From: an uncultured Clostridia bacterium | Lineage (GTDB): Bacteria; Bacillota; Clostridia; TANB77; CAG-508 | Direction: 5' to 3' | Assembly: GCA_934130355.1 (NCBI GenBank) | Contig: CAKOXV010000008.1 | Coordinates: forward strand, 1 to 64,000 | DNA: 64,000 nt | In this document: piece after piece, positions 43,199-50,438 of the stretch | How positions within the stretch are numbered: the stretch's first letter is position 1 | How the letters are laid out: each line of letters starts with the position of its first letter | Translations under genes and position numbers: made by a program | Notes under the pieces: model-generated | What the model saw: the letters and a program-made list of their open reading frames with translations, nothing else | What the model was told of the DNA's origin: nothing | Database searches by the model: none

Positions 43199-43235
43199 AA
43201 GCTAGAAAGCATTGAATATTAGTGCTTTCTAGCTT
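43199..43235 (+). terminator. Terminator after the tRNA-Gly/tRNA-Cys pair
   Basis: AAGCTAGAAAGCA (43199-43211) pairs with TGCTTTCTAGCTT (43223-43235), followed by TTTTAC. Confidence 0.85.
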
Positions 43236-43252
43236 TTTACATAGTGCTTTTC

Positions 43253-43281
43253 TTGACAATTATGTAAATTTAATATATAAT
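43253..43281 (+). promoter_or_regulatory. Consensus sigma-A promoter
   Basis: TTGACA (43253-43258), 17 nt, TATAAT (43276-43281). Both hexamers match consensus exactly. It drives the small membrane-protein gene at 43410, leaving an untranslated leader of about 120 nt. Confidence 0.85.
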
Positions 43282-43313
43282 ATATAGTAATAATCATATA
43301 TTGATTTTCTTTT

Positions 43314-43344
43314 TTCACTAATTAGTGAAGAGGGCTTGTCCTCT
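43314..43344 (+). promoter_or_regulatory. Two adjacent hairpins in the 5' leader
   Basis: TTCACTAATTAGTGAA (43314-43329) is a perfect palindrome, followed by AGAGG-GCTTGT-CCTCT (43329-43344). Both fall inside the ~120-nt leader of the 43410 gene. No known riboswitch class is recognised. Confidence 0.45.
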
Positions 43345-43409
43345 AACTTTTTAGTTTTACATATACACGCATAACACCAAAAAAAGTTTTATTTATTTAG
43401 GAGGACATT

Positions 43410-43709
43410 ATGGAAACAATTAGAACTTATTGCGGAATAGCACTACTACTGTCGTTTATTCCATTGTTTAGCAGTGCAATATTATCACTTATCGCTAAAG
43501 CCAAAATCAGTAAAAAAATTTTCTGGATATGCTTTGGAATATCTTCCACTCTTGGCATCGCAAGAATGACCCTAGAATTCATATACATCGGTAGCGCTCC
43601 ACCTTATACCACTTATGACGGTGAAATATGGCCTACATTTTGGTTAATGATACTGCTATCAATTGGTATTCTTTATAGTTTCTTATCAGAATTCCTTAAT
43701 AAGCATTAA
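43410..43709 (+). CDS. Small three-helix membrane protein, unknown
   Basis: A 99-residue protein with three predicted membrane helices (about 6-28, 34-56 and 76-95) and a short loop containing SAPPYTTYDGEIWP. A strong RBS (AGGAGG, 43399-43404), a consensus promoter and a terminator directly after the stop mark it as a well-expressed single gene. I do not recognise the family. The hydrophobic layout and size leave channel, sensor or small transport-helper roles open. Confidence 0.7.
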   Translation: METIRTYCGIALLLSFIPLFSSAILSLIAKAKISKKIFWICFGISSTLGIARMTLEFIYIGSAPPYTTYDGEIWPTFWLMILLSIGILYSFLSEFLNKH

Positions 43710-43717
43710 TCTGTTTC

Positions 43718-43748
43718 AAAAGGCAGTTAGTTAACTAACTGCCTTTTT
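43718..43748. terminator. Perfect bidirectional terminator
   Basis: AAAAGGCAGTTAGTT (43718-43732) and AACTAACTGCCTTTT (43733-43747) form a 15-bp self-complementary unit with a T tract. The spo0E-like stop codon (43731-43733) falls inside it. Confidence 0.85.
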
Positions 43749-43883
43749 CTTATTTTTTCTATAATATTCTGCAATTAATTCATCAAGTTCGACACTTAAC
43801 TGATAAATTATGCTATAATCTTTTCCGCTTATTATACTCTCATTAAGTTTATTTCTTAATTTACAAATTTCTTCATTTAACAT
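43731..43883 (-). CDS. Spo0E-like aspartyl-phosphate phosphatase
   Basis: A 50-residue protein (MLNEEICKLRNKLNES to YYRKNKKKAVS). The Spo0E-family signature LSVELDELIAEYY (residues 29-41) matches the (S)xELDxLI motif that contacts phospho-Asp in known members. The two helices before and after it give the family's helical-hairpin size. Spo0E-type proteins dephosphorylate Spo0A-P, blocking sporulation; with spo0A in the same window, this is the likely target. RBS AAAGGAG lies 8 nt before ATG 43883. It converges with the gene at 43410, and the two end within one terminator. Confidence 0.88.
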   Translation of the reverse strand: MLNEEICKLRNKLNESIISGKDYSIIYQLSVELDELIAEYYRKNKKKAVS

Positions 43884-44096
43884 ACAGTGTTTCTCCTTTT
43901 TTACAATTATTTATCTGTATATTTATAAATTAACATATTTTTACAAGCCAGTCAATAAAATATTTCATTTTTTTGACTTTTTGTAAGACGTTTTTCCTTA
44001 GAATCTACTGTATTTCGACATTTTATAGCATAATCCATTATTATTCCACTTTATATATATTACAATCCTGTGTAATTTGTATTACATTACTTCAAT

Positions 44097-45380
44097 TTAA
44101 TTACAATTATGTTTTTTTATTACAGAAAGAACCATTTTTTCTGTAACAAAAACATTTTTCAAAAGTTGTTCGACATATTGTTCATTTATTGTTCCTATTT
44201 CTTCTAAATAATCAAAACTATTTATTTCTTTAAAGAAATCTGCTAAAAACATTCTTGCTATGTCTGCTGTATCATTGTATTCTTTTACATATTCGCCATA
44301 AATTCTTTTCTTAATTCTATTAAATTCCTGAGAATCAATTGGCTTATTTTTCATTTCTTCAACTTTTTGTTTAAATCTATTATATACTTTTTCAGGTTCT
44401 GTTGCTTGACCTGTAATTAGAATATGTGCATATCCTCTTGCAAATTCATAATCTAAACTTGGAGTTGAGAATAATATTCCTTCCTCATATAATTCTTTAT
44501 ATAATTTTGAACTTTTTCCAAATATCATATTTAGTAATATCTCTATTCCAATATGTTTACGAACTCTTTCCTTCGTTTCTGCTAACTCATCTTTTATTCC
44601 TATTGTAAATAATGGTTGACTAACTTCCATTGTTTGTTCTATTTTTTCTTTTACAATATCTTTTTTCTCATCAGGATATATTCTCTTAATTTCTCCATTT
44701 GCCTCTCTAGGAACTAATCTCTTTTTAATTTCTTCAAGTAATTCTTCTGGTTCAAAATCCCCACAAACCACCATTGCCATATTTGAAGGGTTATAAAATG
44801 TATTATAGCATTTATATAAAATTTCTTTATCTATATGACTTATTGTTTCAATTGTTCCTGTTATATCTAATTTTACAGGATGTTCATGATACATTGCTTC
44901 TAATGCATTTAAATACACTTTCCATTCTGGATAATCATCATACATCATTATTTCTTGACCAATTATTCCTTTTTCTTTTTCGACATTCTGATCAGTGAAA
45001 TATGGATGTTGCACATAATCCATTAATTCATCAAGTGCTGGATAAAAATTTTCTGTACATTCAAATAAATATGCTGTATGATCATTTGTTGTATATGCAT
45101 TTGCTTCTACACCTAAAGCTGTAAGTGTGTCTAAGCTGTTAATTCCGCTTTCTTGTTCAAACATCTTATGCTCTAAAAAATGTGCCACTCCTTTTGGTAC
45201 TTCTGTTTCGTTTTCTTCTCCTGGTACAATAAATTTGCTATCATTTGAACCATAATTTGTTCCCCATATTACATATTTTTTTTGAACTCCTTTTTTAGGA
45301 ATACACATTATTGTTAGTCCATTTTCTAGTTTTTCTATATATAATTTTTCTTTTACCTTTGAATTTTCAATAATTTGCAT
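44097..45380 (-). CDS. M16 zinc peptidase YfmH-like
   Basis: A 427-residue M16 metallopeptidase. The inverted zinc motif HFLEHKMFE (HxxEH) is near residues 67-71, with the distal Glu in a GIIGQEIMMYDDYPEW stretch near 140. The C-terminal half is the second M16 fold. It pairs with the inactive partner encoded immediately upstream; in Bacillus the YmfF/YmfH pair is linked to EF-P 5-aminopentanol modification. RBS AAAGGAGG overlaps the end of the partner gene, so translation is coupled. Cytoplasmic, no signal peptide. Confidence 0.92.
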   Translation of the reverse strand: MQIIENSKVKEKLYIEKLENGLTIMCIPKKGVQKKYVIWGTNYGSNDSKFIVPGEENETEVPKGVAHFLEHKMFEQESGINSLDTLTALGVEANAYTTNDHTAYLFECTENFYPALDELMDYVQHPYFTDQNVEKEKGIIGQEIMMYDDYPEWKVYLNALEAMYHEHPVKLDITGTIETISHIDKEILYKCYNTFYNPSNMAMVVCGDFEPEELLEEIKKRLVPREANGEIKRIYPDEKKDIVKEKIEQTMEVSQPLFTIGIKDELAETKERVRKHIGIEILLNMIFGKSSKLYKELYEEGILFSTPSLDYEFARGYAHILITGQATEPEKVYNRFKQKVEEMKNKPIDSQEFNRIKKRIYGEYVKEYNDTADIARMFLADFFKEINSFDYLEEIGTINEQYVEQLLKNVFVTEKMVLSVIKKHNCN

Positions 45381-46670
45381 TTATTTGCCCTCCTTTGTTG
45401 TTTTGTCATCCTTCAAGAAATATATTGTGTTTATTGTAACATTTTTTGCAATTTCAATTATATCTTGCTTTGTTACTTTTTGAATTTTTTCTATATATTC
45501 TTCTAGTGAAGTTTTTAAATTTGTTAACTCTTGTCCATAAAAATAAGTAATCTCTGTGTCTTGTTCATCATCTATGCTCTTTATCCCTGATATTATTCCT
45601 TTTTTAGCATTATCTATATTTTCTTCTGTAAATTTTCCTTCTTTCATATCTTCTAATTGTTTTTTTATAATTTCTAATGTTTTTTCATAATTCTTAATTT
45701 CTATTCCACATTTTATAAATATATTACTTTTAGAACTTGTATAACTTGATCCAGCAGTATATGCCAAACTTGCTTTTTCTCTTACTTCTTGAAATAATTT
45801 AGAATTAGCTGTTCCGCCTAATATTGCATTATATAAAATCGCACTATACTTTTGATTTTCATTTTCTAAATGCAAGTCTAATCCTATAGTTATTTTTCCT
45901 TGTGTTACATCCATCTCTTCTACAACTTCTCTTGGTTCAACAGTTTCTTTTGCTTCTATTTTATTTACTTTATAGTTAGGCTTTCTTCCTTGCAATTTTT
46001 TTATGTTTTCATTTTCTTCTATAATGTTTTTAGAATTATCTATATTTCCTGATATAAATATATCTATTTTACATTGTGAAATCATTGTTTTATAATATTC
46101 ATATAAAGATTGTGTAGTAATTTTTTCCAAATCTTCTATATAACCATATTTATATAGTCCATAAGGTTGACCTTTGTACATTTCTTCTATGCATCTGTCA
46201 AGTGCATATCTTGCCTTATTATCAGTTTTTCCTTCTATAATTCTTCTTAAAGTTTCTTTTTCTTGTTTTACATACTCTTCTTTAAATATTCCATTTTCTA
46301 ATACTGGATCAAATATTATTTCAAGTAATTTATCAACACCTTTTTTTAATATATTTTCATCTGATTCAGGCAAAAAATTATCATTTATAGTCTCTAAATA
46401 AAATTTTAGAACATGATTATCTCCTGTTTTATCTAATCCACAATCAAAATTTGCTCCATACATTTCTTCTAATTCTTGACTTATTTTTTCTTGTGTAGGC
46501 ATATTTTTGCTTCCTCTTCTTAACACTGCTGATATTAGTGCATTTAGAGTTACATATTCTCTTGTTATAGGCATACTCAAAAATACTGCTATTAAATTTG
46601 TTTTAAATTTATCTGTTCTTATTTCATGTAATTGTATTCCTTCTTTTATTTCTTTTTCATTATATTGCAT
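45381..46670 (-). CDS. M16 peptidase-like partner YfmF-like (no HxxEH)
   Basis: A 429-residue M16-fold protein lacking the HxxEH zinc motif; the equivalent segment reads VLRRGSKNMPTQEKISQELEEMYG. It retains the RxxxxY region in the second half (GGTANSKLFQEVREKASLAYTAGSSYTSS). It is the catalytically silent half of the YfmF/YfmH heterodimer in the same operon. RBS AGAAAGG. The start is at ATG 46670. It is followed directly by the active partner. Confidence 0.92.
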   Translation of the reverse strand: MQYNEKEIKEGIQLHEIRTDKFKTNLIAVFLSMPITREYVTLNALISAVLRRGSKNMPTQEKISQELEEMYGANFDCGLDKTGDNHVLKFYLETINDNFLPESDENILKKGVDKLLEIIFDPVLENGIFKEEYVKQEKETLRRIIEGKTDNKARYALDRCIEEMYKGQPYGLYKYGYIEDLEKITTQSLYEYYKTMISQCKIDIFISGNIDNSKNIIEENENIKKLQGRKPNYKVNKIEAKETVEPREVVEEMDVTQGKITIGLDLHLENENQKYSAILYNAILGGTANSKLFQEVREKASLAYTAGSSYTSSKSNIFIKCGIEIKNYEKTLEIIKKQLEDMKEGKFTEENIDNAKKGIISGIKSIDDEQDTEITYFYGQELTNLKTSLEEYIEKIQKVTKQDIIEIAKNVTINTIYFLKDDKTTKEGK

Positions 46671-46753
46671 ATTAATACCATTCCTTTCTATTTATATAGT
46701 ATAATATATTTTCCAATAATTATTCAATACCTTTTTGTTAAAACAATATAAAA

Positions 46754-46797
46754 AGACTGTTCATGTTTTACCATTTCTTAGTAAAACAGACCAGTCT
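46754..46797 (-). terminator. Terminator after rpsU
   Basis: AGACTG (46754-46759) with CAGTCT (46792-46797), plus an inner GTTTTAC/GTAAAAC stem, followed by TTTTTATA on the minus strand. Confidence 0.7.
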
Positions 46798-46806
46798 ATT
46801 TATTAA

Positions 46807-46977
46807 TTAAAATTTTCTTTTTCTAGCTGCCTCTGATTTTTTCTTTCTTTTTACGCTTGGTTTTTCATAATGTTCTCTTTTACGAACTTCTTGAAGAACC
46901 CCATTTCTTGCACATTGTCTCTTAAATCTTTTTAGTGCATCTTCTATATTTCCATTATTAACTTTTATTTCTGACAT
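46807..46977 (-). CDS. rpsU: 30S ribosomal protein bS21
   Basis: A 56-residue basic protein: MSEIKVNNGNIEDALKRF at the N-terminus, KRQCARNGVLQEVRKREHYE in the middle, then KPSVKRKKKSEAARKRKF. This is the classic S21 sequence, including ALKRFKRQ and RREHYEKPS-like stretches. It binds the small-subunit platform and helps initiation. It is preceded by a strong AGGAGGGG RBS and its own promoter (47046-47075), and followed by a terminator. Monocistronic here; dnaG or gatB-type neighbours often seen with rpsU are absent. Confidence 0.97.
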   Translation of the reverse strand: MSEIKVNNGNIEDALKRFKRQCARNGVLQEVRKREHYEKPSVKRKKKSEAARKRKF

Positions 46978-47045
46978 TAATATTCCCCTCCTTCCGGCGT
47001 TTAGAACACTGTATGCGGGATTTTTATCTCCTATATACGCTAATT

Positions 47046-47075
47046 ATTATACATTATTTGGATATATGTTGTCAA
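47046..47075 (-). promoter_or_regulatory. Promoter of rpsU
   Basis: Minus strand TTGACA (47075-47070), 18 nt, TATAAT (47051-47046). It lies 35 nt from the start of repeat copy 2, with a ~65-nt leader before the rpsU ATG. Confidence 0.75.
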
Positions 47076-47109
47076 GTCTTTTAAAAAAAATGTTGTAATA
47101 AACCATTAT

Positions 47110-47476
47110 TAGTTAATAGTTAAGTACCATAACTCGGCTCAAATAGCATAATAGCACCTTTGACCCCATACATATATATTAAATAATGGAAAATTTTGTG
47201 CATCTAAACTTGAGGATAGAAAATTTTAAAGTACAAAACGAGGAATGCTCACGTCAAAAATGAATATATTACTATTCCATGGCAAAAACATAGCTAGGGT
47301 CATCCCCATAGTGGGTCTTTGCCTTATTCCATAGTAACATATTCATTTTTGGACTAAGTGAGAGAGGCTCGGGTTGTACTTTTAGATTTTATACGAAAGT
47401 TTAGCTTGTCCAAAATTTGGAATGTTTTTAATATATATGTATGGGGTAAAAGGTGCTATTATGCTGTTATTAACTA
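47110..47476. repeat. Long-hairpin repeat element, copy 2
   Basis: A 367-bp quasi-palindrome in the opposite orientation to copy 1. The outermost TAGTTAATA (47110-47118) pairs with TATTAACTA (47468-47476). The 39-bp main stem (47145-47183 with 47427-47465) is paired at 38 of 39 positions. The interior is nearly identical to copy 1, but the outer ~23 bp differ at 8-9 positions with matching changes on the other arm. It lies between the nrdG stop and the rpsU promoter. No ORF. Confidence 0.85.
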
Positions 47477-47479
47477 GTT

Positions 47480-48001
47480 CTAAACTTCATAAGGTATAAC
47501 TTTATGCACTTTTAATGATTCTGGCACATTTATTATTCTTTGATTTGAAGAACCTCTAAATTTTAAGTTCAAATCTTTTTTATCCTCTTCAAATTTTCCA
47601 TCAACTATTACATCAATATATGACATTAGTTCTTTTGTTTCAGCCCAATTTTCAAACATATTTCCCATAACATCTTTATCAAATGTATATCCTGTATAAC
47701 ACCAAATATTTTTGTCTGGGAACTTTTCTTTTACTCTTTTTAATAATGGTAATAGTCCTTTTTGATTAGTATATTCTAATGGTTCTCCTCCTAAAAGTGA
47801 AAGTCCTGATACATAAGGGTGATCTAGTTCTTTTATTATTCTTTCTATATCTTCTTCTGTAAATTTTTTTCCATAGTTAAAGTCCCATGCTTGTGCATTA
47901 AAACATCCTTTGCAGTGATGATTACAGCCACTTACAAATAATGATACTCTAACTCCTTTTCCATTTGCTACATCTGCTATTTTTATATCTGCATAGTTCA
48001 T
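47480..48001 (-). CDS. nrdG: Anaerobic ribonucleotide reductase activating protein NrdG
   Basis: A 173-residue radical-SAM activase. The cluster motif GCNHHCKGC places Cys26, Cys30 and Cys33 in the CxxxCxxC spacing, followed by FNAQAWDFNYG and LSLLGGEPLEY. It generates the glycyl radical on NrdD under strict anaerobiosis. nrdD is usually adjacent, but is not in this window. The start is ATG 48001 with GGAGG nine nt upstream; an ATG eight codons earlier is part of a GGAGGACTTGGAGG duplication. Repeat copy 2 begins 4 nt past the stop. Confidence 0.95.
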   Translation of the reverse strand: MNYADIKIADVANGKGVRVSLFVSGCNHHCKGCFNAQAWDFNYGKKFTEEDIERIIKELDHPYVSGLSLLGGEPLEYTNQKGLLPLLKRVKEKFPDKNIWCYTGYTFDKDVMGNMFENWAETKELMSYIDVIVDGKFEEDKKDLNLKFRGSSNQRIINVPESLKVHKVIPYEV

Positions 48002-48052
48002 TTTTTTGTCCTCCAAGTCCTCCAATTTGTTATATTGAATGATAAATTATTA

Positions 48053-49663
48053 TTACTTGTATTGTCCATATCTTTCCCTTCCTAGTGCTGTATAAAAAGC
48101 TTGTTTTAAGTTATTATTTTGATTGCTTATATATTGATATATGTCTTTATATGCTGTTACATTATCTTGCATTACTATACTATTATATGATGCATCATAT
48201 TGTTTTAATGGATAAAAATAATATGTTTGTATAGTATCATTTAAACTATTTCTTTTAAAATCAAAATTTAATCTTCCAGCACTGTTAGTCTCACCATAAA
48301 CTCCTGCATTAATAGCTGTTTCATCTTCAAGATATTTATCACCTATTCCATGATATTTTCCATCAGCTCCTAATATATATATATATTCTTCAATTATAAC
48401 TTCTTTGCTTTCTGAGTTAGTTACCAAAGAATATCCATTGTACAATTTTCCTCCAATTGGTAATCCTTGCAAGAAACTAATTAAAGATATATTATTAGTT
48501 ATATTATCCCATTCGTTTTCTTTTAAACTTGGCATCTGGAATACATTTGTTACTCCCGAAAATTCATTATAATTTGATATTGCAATTGTTAAATTTGTCT
48601 CTATTTTATGTCTTATTATAGATAATCTATGACTATTAAAACTTGATGTTTTGTTCTCAATATTTTTATTCGTATCTGTTCCAGAATTAAAGTTAAATAT
48701 TGTATCATCAACAGATGGCCATATTTTAGTTAAATCTGTTTTTCCTTGATCATCAATTACTTCATCAATTGCATCACTATATTTTAATTTTGCCAAATTT
48801 GTGCTTTTAAACCAAGTTGTAAACTCTAATGCATCTTTATAATATCTTTTTGCTAAATTATTGTGTTGTATTAAATTCTTGTATTCTTCATATTTAGTTG
48901 GATTTTCGCTTTTTTTATATTGTTTTCTTAATATTCCATTTAATATATATACAATTTGGCTTTCATCATCATTTGTAGAATTTTCTATCAAATAGTATTT
49001 TGTTCCATTTATTTTTGCATAACTATATATTTTTTCTCCTAAGTTCTCTTTTAAATGTTCTTCTGTTATCTCTACACTATTATAAAAAACTTGGTCTGTT
49101 GCTTCTGAAACTGTAATTCCATCAATTAGATAACCACCTCTGTTATAATATTTTCCGTCTATTGTTCCTACTACTGTTATGTAATTATCTAATGAATATG
49201 TTATTATTACATCTACACCTGTTGTTTGATATCTACAACTATATTGTATATATGGTTTTAACCCATATAACTTTTCTCCATTGTCTTCTTTATAATTAAT
49301 ATTTTCATAAGGTGAATATATATAAAATCCATCATAAAGAGTATATACTAATGCTGGTATATAATTATTTAATTCTGTTTCTGAATATCCACTTAATGCA
49401 AATGCTGTTTTTATGGAGTTCCTGAATGCATTTATAGATGCCTCCAAATCTCTTTTTTTCGAGTTTGCCAAATCAGACGTTGTACTGTTTATTGAGTTTA
49501 ATTGAAATGCTTTTATTGCATCATAAGTTGCTGTTGTCAACTTATTATCATACAATGTCTGTAAGTTTAGTGTTTTTATTTGAAATTGAGTGTATTCAGA
49601 AAGTACTAATGAAATTGGTAATATTATTATTACAAATATTATCGCCAGTTCTTGAATTTTCAT
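48053..49663 (-). CDS. Pseudopilin-like membrane protein, unknown
   Basis: A 536-residue protein. The N-terminal membrane helix (about 5-24, IIFVIIILPISLVLSEY) begins almost at the start, as in pilin or TadE-like proteins, and a long ectodomain follows. The ectodomain is Tyr/Asn-rich and includes NSKKRDLEASINAFRNSIKTAF and YIPALVYTLYDGFYIYSPYE, strongly patterned but of unknown function. No catalytic motif is seen. It sits 51 nt upstream of nrdG on the same strand. A pilus- or surface-assembly role is only a guess from its shape. RBS AAAGAGG. Confidence 0.55.
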   Translation of the reverse strand: MKIQELAIIFVIIILPISLVLSEYTQFQIKTLNLQTLYDNKLTTATYDAIKAFQLNSINSTTSDLANSKKRDLEASINAFRNSIKTAFALSGYSETELNNYIPALVYTLYDGFYIYSPYENINYKEDNGEKLYGLKPYIQYSCRYQTTGVDVIITYSLDNYITVVGTIDGKYYNRGGYLIDGITVSEATDQVFYNSVEITEEHLKENLGEKIYSYAKINGTKYYLIENSTNDDESQIVYILNGILRKQYKKSENPTKYEEYKNLIQHNNLAKRYYKDALEFTTWFKSTNLAKLKYSDAIDEVIDDQGKTDLTKIWPSVDDTIFNFNSGTDTNKNIENKTSSFNSHRLSIIRHKIETNLTIAISNYNEFSGVTNVFQMPSLKENEWDNITNNISLISFLQGLPIGGKLYNGYSLVTNSESKEVIIEEYIYILGADGKYHGIGDKYLEDETAINAGVYGETNSAGRLNFDFKRNSLNDTIQTYYFYPLKQYDASYNSIVMQDNVTAYKDIYQYISNQNNNLKQAFYTALGRERYGQYK

Positions 49664-49768
49664 CTGTATTCCTCTTTCTTTTTTTATCTTTTCATATACT
49701 ATAATTACTACATTTATCGTTTTTTGTCAATAGAGAATTTTGGTAGAAACATACCTTAAAACAGCAAA

Positions 49769-49790
49769 AAGAGTGTATAAATACACTCTT
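49769..49790 (-). terminator. Short terminator-like hairpin
   Basis: AAGAGTGTA (49769-49777) pairs with TACACTCTT (49782-49790), 4-nt loop; on the minus strand it is followed by TTTTGCTGTTTT. Confidence 0.7.
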
Positions 49791-49887
49791 CAGACTGTTA
49801 AAAAGTATATAAAAATATTTTGTTAAATACTCTTTTCTTTTTTAAAAAATGAGTTAAAATATATGTTGTCCTAATTAAAATTAAAAG

Positions 49888-49929
49888 ATGATTCTAGGAT
49901 ATGTCATTCAACAAAATTCCTAGAATCAT
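49888..49929 (-). terminator. Terminator after the broken gene
   Basis: ATGATTCTAGGA (49888-49899) pairs with TCCTAGAATCAT (49918-49929), 18-nt loop; the minus-strand tail is CTTTTAATTTT. Confidence 0.8.
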
Positions 49930-49942
49930 TTTGTTTTTGCAA

Positions 49943-50214
49943 TTACTTGTACTGTGCATGATGTTGCACTGCGACAAAGCCTTGTGAGGTTTTCTCAATC
50001 CGTGCATCCAACTCAACCCAACCATCTGTGGAGTTATGTACTGCTCTAATAGAGTCTAACACCTCCTGAGTGGATTTTTCAGTAGGTCTTGCAAACGGAG
50101 AACGGAAAATTTCCTCTTTAAAGTTCGATAATAGTGTAAAATGTTTTCGATTTCTAGTGGTAAGTTTAATTGTTTTGGTTTATAATTATTATTGGTATAG
50201 TTATTAGTTTTCAT
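49943..50214 (-). pseudogene. Frameshifted remnant of an unrecognised, higher-GC gene
   Basis: The ATG at 50214 opens a 52-residue frame (KPKQLNLPLEIENILHYYR) that stops at 50056. A second frame without a start continues to 49943 and encodes ARPTEKSTQEVLDSIRAVHN then GWVELDARIEKTSQGFVAVQ. The two halves overlap near 50110-50150 and together look like one ~90-residue protein broken by an indel. Its second half is visibly richer in G+C than neighbours. No family recognised. There is no good RBS, so expression is doubtful. Terminators lie downstream. Signs of decay and foreign origin. Confidence 0.6.
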
Positions 50215-50230
50215 ATATTAAATTATACCA

Positions 50231-50267
50231 AAAACGCCTTATTTTTCAACAAATTAAGGTGTTTTTT
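50231..50267. terminator. Hairpin upstream of the broken gene
   Basis: AAAAACGCCTTA (about 50231-50242) pairs with TAAGGTGTTTTT (about 50256-50267) around a 13-nt loop. Confidence 0.6.
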
Positions 50268-50271
50268 ATAA

Positions 50272-50315
50272 GAAAAGAGATTTGAGCTACAGTCTTAATT
50301 CAAACCTCTTTTTTC
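50272..50315 (-). terminator. Terminator after the VanZ-like gene
   Basis: AGAGATTTGA (about 50277-50286) pairs with TCAAACCTCT (about 50300-50309), with one G-U pair, flanked by A and T tracts. It would end the PadR-SEDS-VanZ transcript. Confidence 0.65.
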
Positions 50316-50343
50316 TTTGGAACTTTTTTTACAGCCCCTTTTA

Positions 50344-50377
50344 TAAACTTATCTATTAAATTAATTATTCAATCTTA
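50344..50377. repeat. 34-bp direct repeat, left copy
   Basis: Matches 54674-54707 at 33 of 34 positions (single A/G difference at the eighth base), same orientation. AAGATTGAATAA read on the minus strand would encode KIE-stop in both copies. A short CAGCCCCTTTT motif lies beside each copy in opposite orientations. Confidence 0.75.
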
Positions 50378-50438
50378 ACGCTATACTCTTCAATTTGATT
50401 TGAAATTCATTAATAACTTATTATGTTGAAATTTTTTG

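Noticed and set aside
43018..43212. Minus-strand 64-codon frame
   Set aside because: It is the reverse strand of tRNA-Gly and tRNA-Cys.
44014..44020. TGTCGAA Spo0A box upstream of the spo0E-like gene
   Set aside because: A 7-mer in 64 kb of this composition is expected several times by chance; no spacing or promoter support.
36637..47476. A single 10-kb composite transposon bounded by the two hairpin copies
   Set aside because: The enclosed genes include housekeeping tRNAs, rpsU and M16 peptidases, there is no transposase, and the copies differ in their ends.
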